Assembly (NCBI GenBank): GCA_963678705.1
Contig: OY783203.1
Location: 5,952,001 to 6,016,000 of the forward strand
Source: Panorpa germanica
Lineage: Eukaryota > Arthropoda > Insecta > Mecoptera > Panorpidae
Reading direction: 5' to 3'
Length of the DNA stretch: 64,000 nucleotides
Shown here: in pieces, positions 39,340-50,900 of the stretch
Numbering within the stretch: the first letter of the stretch is position 1
Layout of the letters: the number at the start of each line of letters is the position of its first letter
Program-made: the position numbers and the translations under genes
Notes under the pieces: generated by a model
The model's database searches: none
The model's input: the letters and a program-made list of their open reading frames with translations, nothing else
What the model was told of the DNA's origin: nothing

Positions 39340-39347
39340 GTATACGA
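39340..39347 (+). promoter_or_regulatory. Candidate iab-4-5p microRNA target site
   Basis: GTATACGA is the 8-mer complement (seed positions 2-8 plus A opposite base 1) of the conserved insect Hox microRNA iab-4-5p as I recall it. It lies 887 bases after the Ubx stop. Ubx is the established iab-4 target in Drosophila. The site matters only if the mature 3'UTR reaches this far, and a single 8-mer can occur by chance. Confidence 0.35.
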
Positions 39348-41024
39348 ATCTTTTAAATAGTTAATAAATTATAATATTTAAACAAATATCTAGGGTTATT
39401 CATTCATTATAGTCCACAATTATTATATAACAAACAGTGAGCTAAATAATATATTAAATGCATGTTTATTTTCATTTCTTTTACACGAACGGTGTCAAAA
39501 TTCTAGCCTTCTAAATAGAGATTAGAAATAATTGCCTACTCTCAGCATCAGTCATCTCTAAAAAGAGAACGCAACACACACACGAAATAAATTACTACTA
39601 AATTATTAACAAACAACAGTAAAATTATTAAAATTATTGGGTACTTGTATTACAATTTCTACTTTTTAATGGGAAATATATAATTTTTAAAATTATTTTG
39701 AAAAATACATTTAAATTTTCAAAACGCTTTACATTTATACTCGTAATATCATTTAAAAACGTGTTTTACTAATAACAAAATTTACAAAAGAAAGTGTAGA
39801 TTGTCATTAAAAATATTTTGGACAGTGCTTGGATTAATAGCTTCAGGAGCCACATGTATTAAGGCACCTGATCTAATTTTACAAATTCAGTTTAATATAT
39901 AGAATTTAAAAAAAATAATTCGGAACTAGAAGTAATATTATAGCCTCTTTCAATATAGAGTACTTCTGAAAGCTTAATACGGCCCTATAATATTTTAAAA
40001 TAAATATATAATAAATTATCTCTTGGTCTGTAGGACTTAAATAGGGTTCTATTAGCAAACAATTACTGTTCTTTAATTTCAAATAATGTTGTTAATTTGA
40101 GTTGCATCGGCTCAACATCAACTACATATACATTTTAAAACAGTCCGCCTCTGCAATGTACTTATAATATATTTATAAAAAATGAGTAGTAATTAATCGT
40201 TTATAGTAAAATTCATATACTAGATACGCATATTAGATTATGTAAAACGTAAGATATTAATAATTAATACATACAAGGAAATTAATTCTAAAGCATCTGA
40301 TCATCATTGGTTAAATTGCTAATAGAACCCTTCAACAGGTTATCAGCTGTCTCTCTCTCATTCGCTGTCCCTGGTTCTCTGCCTGTCTCTGGTCAACAAA
40401 GTCTGCGTTAACTTTCCGATGTAAACATCACGTTACCAACCACAAATGATACATAAAGACTTGAAACACTTAATAACACACATTATGTTGCATTTGTGTT
40501 AGTGAGTGTCCTTCATATAAGCCAAGCCGTATGCGCCACTACATGTAAATACATATTTGAATACGATATCTTTAATGACATGTTATCGCATTAAACAAAA
40601 TGTCTTTATAGTACTTCATATTACACTGTTAATAATAAAATCAAATAAATACATACAAATAAATTTTTTTTATTTATATACTTTCGAATTCTATAGTTAG
40701 TATTTCGTGTATATTTGTTTCTTATTTCTGATTTGATATTAGTGTTTTTTCAAACAACATTTTAAACAAAATCTTAATCTTAAGCACATCTTAAATTCAA
40801 AATTGTTTAGTATATTTAGTCGGAAAAAATTCAAATCTACAACAAAAACAAGTTTGCAAGACGATCTCTGTATTTTTATACCATTTTTGCACGAAGATTT
40901 GTCTTGAACAATTATTATATACTAAACTTATTACTATACAACAAAAATCACAAATGATAAATTACTAGCTTTTGTAAAAAAATAATTAATTATTATAGTA
41001 CATAATTAAAATAAATATTTAAAT

Positions 41025-41470
41025 CAAGGACGCATATAAGGACGGCCTAGGTCAAAAAATGTAATGGAGCCAATTTACTACAAATATTCTATTTTTTACC
41101 CAAATTTATTTCTATTAGTCAGAAATAGCCTTTGTCTTAGAATTCCGCTCTCTCCAATCACAAATATACAGAAATTTCGAATTAATTTATATCTTATTAC
41201 AATTTCCGCAAAGTAAGAAGTCATAGTAAAATCAACAATCGACATATTTTATATTTCACTCACACTCAGTGCAATGAAACGAGTGTGAAAGAAACATAAA
41301 ATGTTAATGTTTCTTTGGTTTAGTGTAATGCTAAATATACATAAATTACAAATTAAAATAATAACACAGATTATCACTAACATTGTTTGCGTTTTTAACC
41401 TTGTGCAACATTGTAAGAACTTTATGCCCCCACTTATCTCCCCAATAGTTAGTTTACATCTACGTCCCTG
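41025..41470. mobile_element. hAT-type non-autonomous element downstream of Ubx
   Basis: The ends are CAAGGACG on the left and CAGGGACGTAGATG read inward from the right. An 8-bp duplication ATTTAAAT flanks both sides (41017-41024, 41471-41478). It is 446 bp and encodes no protein. A hairpin core like that at 6568-6695 lies inside (41243-41315). The duplication is itself palindromic and AT-rich, so some of the match could be chance. Confidence 0.7.
41243..41315. repeat. Hairpin core related to the 6.6-kb palindrome
   Basis: TTTTATATTTCACTCACACT pairs with GAGTGTGAAAGAAACATAAA around a loop of about 15 bases. The arms resemble those at 6568-6695. It is nested inside the hAT-type element. Confidence 0.65.
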
Positions 41471-41974
41471 ATTTAAATAATATTAATTTGTATTATATTA
41501 TCAATCATTCATTGAAAATCAATAGTTTCTCTGAAAGTATATTTATTTTCTTTTTATTGCATACTTAAGAGCTCGTAAAAAACATAGTTAAGAAATAAAA
41601 TACATAATATATAAGTATATATTTATATAATAATATATAAATAGTCTTGAGTTTATAAACGACCAAAGAATCCATTCTAAATTTAAACGCCGGATGTTAA
41701 ATGCCACTACTTATGTATTTCCCCTAAAAAAGTAGTTCCGGCGGATTGATACACTATATAGAGTTATTAGGTTATAGGGGAAACAGCTACCAAATATATA
41801 AGAATTCTGCTATTTTTATTTTACTTCTAAATATATTTAAATATTTAAAAAAAAACAGTGTAGAATAGATGAACATAAATATTGGCATAAGAACTATATC
41901 AATAATTCTATTAAATTGAGTTCTTATTCCGAAATGATGAACCGTTGTTAATATTTAAAAGGGTTGGATGAACT

Positions 41975-42001
41975 ACATCGATATATTAAATATATCGATG
42001 T
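41975..42001. repeat. 27-bp CGATA palindrome
   Basis: ACATCGATATAT, a TAA loop and ATATATCGATGT form a perfect 12-base inverted repeat. With the exact TATCGATA octamer at 42259-42266 it makes a small cluster of CGATA words, the type bound by DREF and BEAF-32 in Drosophila. Confidence 0.7.
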
Positions 42002-42258
42002 TATTATTTCCCATTGATTGTTATTGAAATAAATTTTATATAAATCGCTACAAGAAGAAAATAAATGAATGAAGTTAAATAATATTTAAATGAACCTTCG
42101 CATGCATATTTTGTGTAATGGTATTGAATATTTTTATTAATACACACACTGTGAGCATAGTACTAGCACTAGCATTTCCAACATTTGATTATCACCGATT
42201 AATAAATAATTCCCTATGTAAACTACTTAGCAAACCGATTATTTTATTTTTTATCGGT

Positions 42259-42266
42259 TATCGATA
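42259..42266. promoter_or_regulatory. DRE-like octamer
   Basis: TATCGATA is the exact self-complementary DREF-binding octamer known from Drosophila promoters and insulators. No promoter is visible beside it. Confidence 0.3.
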
Positions 42267-42609
42267 TATTTTTCGATTATCAATGCTCATCCCTAGTTTT
42301 ATGGACTAAAAATTATTATGAATTACTATTGTGGCATATAAAAAACTTTGTTCAAATGTTTGAAAACTAAATATATAGAATCCTTCTATATATTTTTTGT
42401 TATGAATGACGAAATGCTTTTAAAATGTCAATTAGAATTTATGATATTTCCATTGATAAAATACTTGTATGTAAATAAATGTATTATCCTCAAAAAATAT
42501 AGTAAAGATTGCATGTTTAAATGTACTTCATATTTTCTATTGCTAGTTGAACAATTGAACTCAAATGATTCGTTCAGTTTAATTTATTTATTTTACGAGT
42601 ATTACATAA

Positions 42610-44400
42610 TGTAGAGTATATAACATAATAAACTATTTTCAACGTGATTTTTATTTTATTAGTTTAGTAAAAAAGTATTATTTTATGGGCCAAATAAATA
42701 TGATAACAATTATTTTAAATTGATTAGGTGTAAAATTTATTTTATTGGTATATATTTATTATATTGGTACAATCGTTAATAATTTTATTACACAGATCAT
42801 GAATTCAAATCAACAAATATGCAAACAGACTTTTTGTGACAGCCAACATTCAAATATGTTTTCTCATAACTTTATATTCTTCTAAACCAACACGATATTC
42901 ATACAAAATCAAAAAATTCTATATTCTTTATTATATCATTTTATCGAATGCCGGACGGTAAAAGGCAAAATCTTTTGCAGATTAAAAATTGTAATTTAAA
43001 TTGTTTCTAAGATAATATCTTTGTAAGTTTAAACTAAACCTTGTTTGTTTATTATATGTATTTAAAACAATTCATTTTTTTCTAATTATAATAAATATAT
43101 AGGAATAAATATATCTTGTTGAAACTATGTACTTTGTTTATTTTATTTGCTTTGTAAATAAGCGGAGATACGTAATTACATTTTTTTTTACTATAATTTT
43201 GATTGCGATCATGAGCGTCCGCAGGGGGGAGTAAAAGGAGAGTTTCCGTGATAATATAAATTTGACATGATGGAAACTAAGAACAGAACGGTTACAAATT
43301 TAACAAAATGTCCTATTTGGTCCTGAGAGATAAATTCTTTAGAGCCTTAAATTCTGCATAAAAAACGTCTTACGACTATATCGCTATTCATTATAATTTA
43401 CTTGCTAGAGCTGTGCAAAGTTAAAGGATGAATGGATAAAATCTTCAAACTTCGAATTCTTTTATCTTATTTAAATTACAACATGCTTGTCTTATTAATC
43501 AACGATTTGTCTGCATCTTACGTTCTACGAAATTATCGGACACTTTTTTAATATCTTTTACGAAATACCTGGGCAGAGTCAGCTTAAAAAAAGCTAGGCA
43601 CGATGCAAAGTTGTCTTTTGTGCAAAAATATTATGACTGATTGCATATTTTTATTTATTACATTGAACAAATTGGTATAATTAATATGAAATACATGAAA
43701 ATTATAAATAATTAAATTATTATATTATATTAATTTGGTATGCGAAAAATTGTGTAAATATAGAGTAGAATTAAAATAAAGGCAATAAATATTTCCGTTA
43801 AAGTAAAGTATTTTCGATTACTCCCAAAATATTTTATTATTGTATAATGAGAAACCTGCGCTAATTGTTAAGTAATAATTTCAAAATGTATATAAAAACC
43901 AAAGAAATTTCTTTTACAAATTTAACCAGAGACACTGCAAACTTTTTCCTATCACTGGAAGATGTGACACCAAATAGACTGATCGAAAAGTTGATCTTCG
44001 TTTACGGGATTATAAAAACAAATTTATAGTTTACCCTTCCTGGAAAATTAATCGTGAACGCCTGTGATTAAAATAATACTGTTAAAGTGTAAATGCCATG
44101 TTATCTGAATGAAAACAAGTAATCCTGTGTACCTTGCCTTAATCTAGCCTGCAAAACTTAGAGAGCAGTAGTAGTAGTAACGGGATCGATATATGAGTAT
44201 AAGATTTGTGTTTTACATGCATTTAGTTTAAGTCAGCTACTAATGTAAAGGAATTACATGATAACGTGAAATAAGTAGTATCCATTTCTTTATCTTAATT
44301 AGTAATTATTGTTACTAATATTTATTGTCGGTTCACTTAGTAATCTATGTTACTGTCAAATTAATAAATCGAAATTTAATATTGATTTTATTGTTTTATT
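42610..44400. other. AT-rich gene-free intergenic DNA
   Basis: I see no gene, SINE or TIR element. Many AATAAA words occur on both strands but none can be assigned to a transcript. Confidence 0.5.
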
Positions 44401-44402
44401 TT

Positions 44403-44404
<2 letters not shown>

Positions 44405-44484
<80 letters not shown>
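44405..44484. repeat. Long (TA)n microsatellite
   Basis: About 80 bases of uninterrupted TA dinucleotides ending in TAAATAAATAA. Confidence 0.95.
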
Positions 44485-44493
<9 letters not shown>

Positions 44494-44675
44494 TATGTAT
44501 AAATAAATAATAATCTACTATTATAATGTTCGTAATGTTCCAATTTAACATGGAAAACTCATAAGAACTCATAGATATTTATATATATATATTTCCGGTA
44601 ACAAAATCTGTATGGTATCTTCTAAACGGTGCCTACAAAGTTTTTTAAATTTTGATATTATGTAAAGGACGAATT

Positions 44676-45326
44676 TCTAAGACTTTCTACGTCCCTGAAT
44701 TTTTCCCTGAATTTCCCTGGAACAAATTATTCTGGAAAAACTGGAAAATTCGAAAAAATACTTTTGCAAATATCTGACGAACTAGAAAAGATAGAAAACT
44801 GAAATTTGGTGTGTGTATTAAGGTATTCAATGCTGACATTTCTCAAAAATTAGAAATTCAAAAATTGAAAAAGGGGGGGTTAAAGAAATTTGGGGGCCCG
44901 TTAGAGAACTTTGGAGAAAGTTCATATTCTGGATTCTAGAATAATTAAGTATATTAATAATAAAAAAAAATTCAAAATTTTATTGGGGGGCACGGGGGCA
45001 GTATTTTTCGAGAGTAAAAATTGTGCTAGAAAGTTAAAATTTTGTATATAGGCTAACCTTGGTAACTTATTTACGAATCGAAAAAAAAAATCCCAAATTT
45101 TGAAAAAAAGTTGGTCAATTAACGCATAAATTGAAAATATTTTTTATTTTGATAAAAAAAAAATATTTTTTTAATCAATTTATATGTGTGTATATGTGCG
45201 CGAGTTTATTTATTATTTCAATTTAAAAATAGAACAGTTAAATATGAAATTTAATTACGAATTATTTTTTGAATTTAAATGATACACGCCAAAAAGACAT
45301 CGCTTTGCGACGGGGGTAAACCTTAG
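44676..45326 (+). mobile_element. Helitron-like unit 1 of a tandem pair
   Basis: The unit begins TCTAAGACTTTCTACGTCC and ends with a short hairpin (TCGC-TT-GCGA type, 45299-45310) followed by GGGGGTAAACCTTAG. A 5' TC, a 3' hairpin about ten bases before a CTRR-like end, and absence of terminal inverted repeats are the Helitron signature. It is about 650 bp with no Rep/helicase, so non-autonomous. Here the terminal CTRR has decayed to TTAG. Confidence 0.75.
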
Positions 45327-45356
45327 ACTTTAAAAGAGACTTTAAAGAGAAAAAAA

Positions 45357-46006
45357 TCTAAGACTTCTAGCGTCCCCGGATTTTTCCCTGAATTTCCTGG
45401 AAACCCGTAATTTGGGAAAAAATGGAAAAAAAAGTGAGCCCTTTTTTGCTGTATTACTTTTAATTCGTAAATTATAGAAAGATGAAATTTTGCTTGTGTA
45501 TTAAGGTATTCAATGCTGACATTTCTCAAAAATTAGAAATTCAAAAATTAAAAAAGGGTGGGTTGAAGAAATTCGGGGGCCCGGTAGGAAACGTCAAAGA
45601 AAGTTCATATTCTAAATTCTAGAATAATTAAGTATATTATCAATAATAGAAAATTCAAAATTTTATTTGGGGCACGGGGGACAATATTTTTCGAATGTAA
45701 AAATTGTGCTAGAAAGTTGAAATTTTGTATATAGGCTAACCTTGGTAACTTATTTACTAATCAAAAAAATCCCAAATTTTGAAAAAAAGTTGGTCAAATA
45801 ACGCATAAATTGAAAATATTTTTTATTTTAATATAAAAAATATATTTTCTTGGTCAGTTTGTATGAAAAATTAATTGTTATTATATGTAAAATTAAATAG
45901 GACGAGTTTATTTATTATTTCAATTTAAAAATGGAATTAAATTTTGACATGAAATTCAAGCCACACACAAAAAACAGACGTCGCTTGCGACGGGGGTAAA
46001 AGCTAG
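45357..46006 (+). mobile_element. Helitron-like unit 2 of a tandem pair
   Basis: This direct repeat of unit 1 begins TCTAAGACTTCTAGCGTCC. It ends with hairpin GTCGC-TT-GCGAC, then GGGGGTAAAAGCTAG followed by T, a canonical Helitron terminus. The two units share long identical blocks such as AAGGTATTCAATGCTGACAT and TATATAGGCTAACCTTGG. A 30-base AG-rich linker separates them. Non-coding. Confidence 0.8.
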
Positions 46007-46445
46007 TAAATAATATGTATTGTAAAAAATGTTTGATGGTGGCTATGACGAATAAAAGTCAAGGCAAATAAATTTTAAAAATATATATATATATAAATAA
46101 ACTTCTAATACTTCATAACTAACAATCCTAGCGTGTTCAAGTTATTGGTTCAAATGGGGGCGGTATTTCAAGTACTCCTGTCTCCAGTCATTGGTTAATG
46201 CTACGTAAATCGAAGGCCAAATAAGATAATATTAATTATTAATCAATACAATATATAATTACGTTAAGTACTTTTAATCACGCAATGTCAAAGCTTACGG
46301 AATTCATTATTTTATTTGTTATATACCATAGCTAAAACAAACAATAAATAAACAAAATAGATACTAATTCTTTGCAAAAAAAAGTATAAAATGTCAATAC
46401 TTATTAAATTATTAGTTGGTTTATGTTTTATTCAATGAATTAAAC

Positions 46446-46556
46446 TTAACGCAATAACATCCAAACCTAGAAAGTTTAGCGCAGGTCCGAGAATCGAACC
46501 GAAAGACACGCTGGTCTGGTGTTTAGCATCAATGCTCGCAGCTACTATGCTGTCAA
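46446..46556 (-). repeat. tRNA-derived SINE, head part
   Basis: GGTCCGAGAATCGAACCGAA (B-box on the minus strand) and AGCATCAATGCTCGCAGC are the head. The body is limited to AACATCCAAACCTAGAAA. Confidence 0.75.
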
Positions 46557-47197
46557 AATAAAAATATGAAATGGGCCTGGCCTGTTTATGCAATTCAAGT
46601 CTGTATTTTTTAATTACTAGACAATCTGTTTTTTCAAACATCCTATAGTTTTATAGAGCAGTCTGTCATGCTGTCATGCTGTCATGATACATAAATGTAT
46701 CATTTTACGAACTGAAAACTCAGCGCACTAGCGCACCAGTACATATACTAAGAATAACATACAGGTTTTGACAGTTGAGGTTATGTTTCGATATTAAATT
46801 ATTTGACGCTGACAAATATATATAGAGTGTTATATCTATTAAATCATTTCTACTTTTACAATTCAAATATATTTGAATCATATTTTTATAGTACAAGTAT
46901 GAATAATATAATTTTAGTTATTATTACAAAATACAGAAACACTTTAAAATTTGTGATTCATTTATTGGTCCGTTTTATTGTCAGTCTCTTTAGGGCAATA
47001 AAGTGGTTTTTACTTAAAACGACCAAGAGACAGTGACAACAATGGCGTCTGATTATCAATAGTATTTGCTACCATAGTTGATTTTGTTTCCAATACCCAG
47101 TCTTATTATTACTTGCTAGAAACTAATAAAATTGAGGTTAGGGTTTTTCTATGGTCGTATTGTAATACAATAGACTATATAACTTGTTTTGTTAAAT

Positions 47198-47583
47198 AAA
47201 GGGGCGGTTTTTTTTTAACGTAGGTCACGTGTTCATTTTGAAATAGAAATAAATATGGTATAAGTAGTATTGAATGTGCATCAAATATCAATTTAGGTGC
47301 CATATTGGATTTAAAAGAATATTATTTTTATTTCTTTATACAATTTATTTTATATTTGATATTTTGATTTGATGTTTTTATCGATTCTAGCTGATTTATA
47401 TCTCAAATATTTATTTAATATTGTTTAAATTATATCACAGATATATGAAGAAATAGATTTCAAGTTAAAATAATGTTTTGTAAATAGCGTAAAACGATGT
47501 ACGCATCGTGCAGTGCAGAACTATTTCTTATTGAAATTATTTTTAAGTCCTTTTTTTAATAAAGTAGAATTTACCGCCCCTTT
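47198..47583. mobile_element. GGGGCGGT-ended TIR element
   Basis: AAAGGGGCGGTTTTTTTTTA at the left is mirrored by TTTACCGCCCCTTT at the right. The 386-bp interior is AT-rich and non-coding. The target duplication is unclear. Confidence 0.55.
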
Positions 47584-47818
47584 GAGAGTTATAAAATATA
47601 CGCTTAATTGAAAAAGTGTGTAAATGATTCACTGTATCCAAAAAAAAAACTGCTTCAAGTTTTACAGATTCTTTAGGGGAAATTATTGTTGTAAACAAAT
47701 ATATTTTAAAGTATTACCCAGAATAGTACGACGACTTCTAATTTAGAGAAAGACACAACATCCAAAGTTTACTTAAATTTTCTTACGTAACATAATGTAG
47801 AAAATAAATCAATAATAG

Positions 47819-47930
47819 ACGGCACAGTGGCTGAGCGCATTTATTCATTGCGCCAAACTGATGTGTCTTCGATTTCGGACGAGCGATATATTTTCTAAGT
47901 TTGATTGTTATCACGTTGTCAAATAATTGA
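47819..47930 (+). repeat. tRNA-derived SINE, degraded
   Basis: GACGGCACAGTGGCTGAGCG and CTGATGTGTCTTCGATTTCG are the head with a ruined B-box. TTTTCTAAGTTTGATTGTTA is body. Confidence 0.7.
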
Positions 47931-47999
47931 GTCAAACTTTTAGAAATATTTAGTTAAATTTAATTTTACTTAAAAGTAGTCAAACTTCCTTAAAAGTGT

Positions 48000-50900
48000 A
48001 GTAAATTTCTTTTATATGTAATATTTCCTTTTGGTTTGTTGTTTTAATGTTTAGTAAAATTATTTAGAAAAGATATGTTTTAATTATATGCAATTGACAT
48101 ACTTACGCAACAAGGCTGAGTAAGCTATAATCAAACTAAATAAAAAAGTATTTTGTCACTAAAGTCCGGATTTAAATGCAATAATCCTTCAATGCATTTT
48201 CCCTATATATTCTCAAATATGTATGCAAAACGCAGATAAAACAGGGCCCTATATATTACCATAATAATAATTTTGTTAGAAATTACCAAAAACCCCTTGC
48301 ACTGAAATTTAATTCGTGCTGTTGCGTCTAAATATCCCAACCCGTTTATATCACAGATGGGACTAAAGTAAGAACATAACTTAATATGTAATTCATTAGA
48401 CCTAAAGATTAGTTGTGAACAAAACTAATTTGTGCAAAATAAATGATACTTAACCCTTTTCAAATTTTGATTTATGTGGCAGACATATTTGTTTGCTAAT
48501 TTTCAAAACATAACTTATTTTGTAAACGCAAAACATGAATATTACCTTATATGTGAAACGTTATACTTAAGCGAAACCTATTAATTATTAATTTAGGTTA
48601 AAAGGTTAAAACCACAAGAACGACAAAATCGCGAATATAGCCACTAATTAGCGCTAAAAAAGTGACAAATTTCTAATATGGTTATATTTAATATGTTAAA
48701 AATTATCATGCCATCTTGACGGACGTACGAATATAAGTATCTCATATTCTATTAAGGAAAGAATTCTGCTTACATTTTTTTTTAATATAATATTTATTTA
48801 TTTTGTGTATCAACTTTAATTGAATTAAATTTGTTTGTGCTTAAATTTTATTGTGTTCTATTGTACACAGGCAATATCTTATAGTTTAATTAATTAATTA
48901 ATAAATAAATAATGAATTAAAACTACACCAGTCAAGCGAATAAGCGGCAATCTATTTAAAAAAGTGGTTTGCACACTACAAGTGTGGCATTGAGGCATTG
49001 ATGTGTCACTAATTATAATAAGGAAGTCGCTAGTCTCTTTTGAAGTAACTTTCTCAATTAGATACGATTAGTTAAGACGTATTACTTTTTTTTAAAACTT
49101 TTTTTCTAAAGGTTAAATGGAGCTGCATATAAATGTTGTAGTAATTAAGCAATTTAAAATTCCAATTATAAAAATAATAATCACCTGAATAATTTAGACA
49201 TAAATAATGTTTTGCTTTTCGTTGTTTTTTTTTTGTTTTTGCAATTTATGTCCTCAAAATAAAACTTCAATTAAGAAAATAAAAATCTAAATTTACGATG
49301 TTTAAGGTTTAAAAATGTTTATTTATGTGACTTTTCTGCAAAGATGAAATAAAATAGAGCACAGAATGTTATACTGTATATTTAAGATAATATATACAAT
49401 ATAATTATGAGCTATCCCTTTTCCCCCCTTTAATATTTAATATTGAATTTTAACTAGTTTCGATCAGACTGCTAGAGTAGACTGCCAACTTCCTGGTCGT
49501 ATATATTTATATATTTATATACTTCTCTATTTGCCCTTTTTTATTTGTGATAACATTTTAATTTTTAAGTCTCAGTCTCGTATACCATGTACGATAATGC
49601 AATCGCAAATAATGGTATCGTCCGTCTACAAAGGATTCTGCCTTTTACCGATAGTCAGAATATAATAAAATTAATCTGATGTCTTCATACTGGTTTGAAC
49701 GACTTTTGAGTCATGAATGGTTTGGACCATAAATGCTTGACAAATCTAGTATTTTAGGTTTGATTAACCTATTTAACTTATAACAACCTATCTATGTAAC
49801 TATTTCTTATTAGCTTTTGTAAATAAATGTCTATACATAATGTTAACCAAGATTTAATTTTTATACTTAAATTTAAATTGTAAATTAATATGCGACCGTA
49901 CATGTAGTATCACACAAAACGTATCTGTCATACATATAAGATAATAATGTTTCATAAAGATGAATCCCTATACCTTTATAATTCGATTTTGTAATTAACA
50001 ATAACGAAATTTCAAAACGTTTTAAAGATATGCTGATTATATTATGCGTTCATTTTCCGTATACAATAATTAAGGAATTCTCAATAATGTATCTTCTAAC
50101 ATTAGGGAATATATTCCAGGGTGTTCCATTTAGAATTCAAAGGGATGATAGAGGGAATCCTGGGCAACAATAAATCAAAATATATTTTTTCGTTATTTTA
50201 TGTTTAAATCCTTATCATATTTTATAGTATTTTTACGTTATGCTTTTTAAGGGTGTTATACCTCTATCGATTGTGAATGTCTCGTTGAAGAAGGGCTGTA
50301 AAAGTATTTGTTATATTTTTATTATACTATACGAAGATATGTATCAATATTTTCATATTTATCATCTTGAAATATCATTAGGAAATATTCTTAATAGTTG
50401 AATATTAAGTAAATGTATATTTTAAGCGATTTTTTATCTAATTACAGTTATATTATAAAGACGATTGAACATTGAAGACGCGATTATCTTAAATGATTAT
50501 TATTTTGTGTGGTCGCAAGTGCGGCCTACTCGCTAAACACAATCACGTGTGTGTAAGGTATATTTAACATAATGAGTTTACCTTATATGTTAAAATTTTT
50601 AAGTTAATATAATGTAAAATTACATACCACAAGTCAATTAAGCTTTATATTTAAGATTATGTAAATACATATTAAATCAACATAATAATTAAAGGTATTC
50701 AATATCTTTAATGAGAATGAAACAGAATTATGTTAAACTTTGACAAATAATAAAAGGTAATGTTAAGTAAAACATATTACCTTAAATAATACATTAATTT
50801 ACGTTTTGTGTCTAACCACCGTAATCATTGTATACTCCAGTAAGTAAGAGTAACTCTTTCAAGTAGGAGATGTCATTTTACAAGTTATCAAATTTTTAGA

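Noticed and set aside
50118-50170. GGGTGTTCCATTTAGAATTC resembling transposon ends
   Set aside because: No matching inverted end was found nearby.
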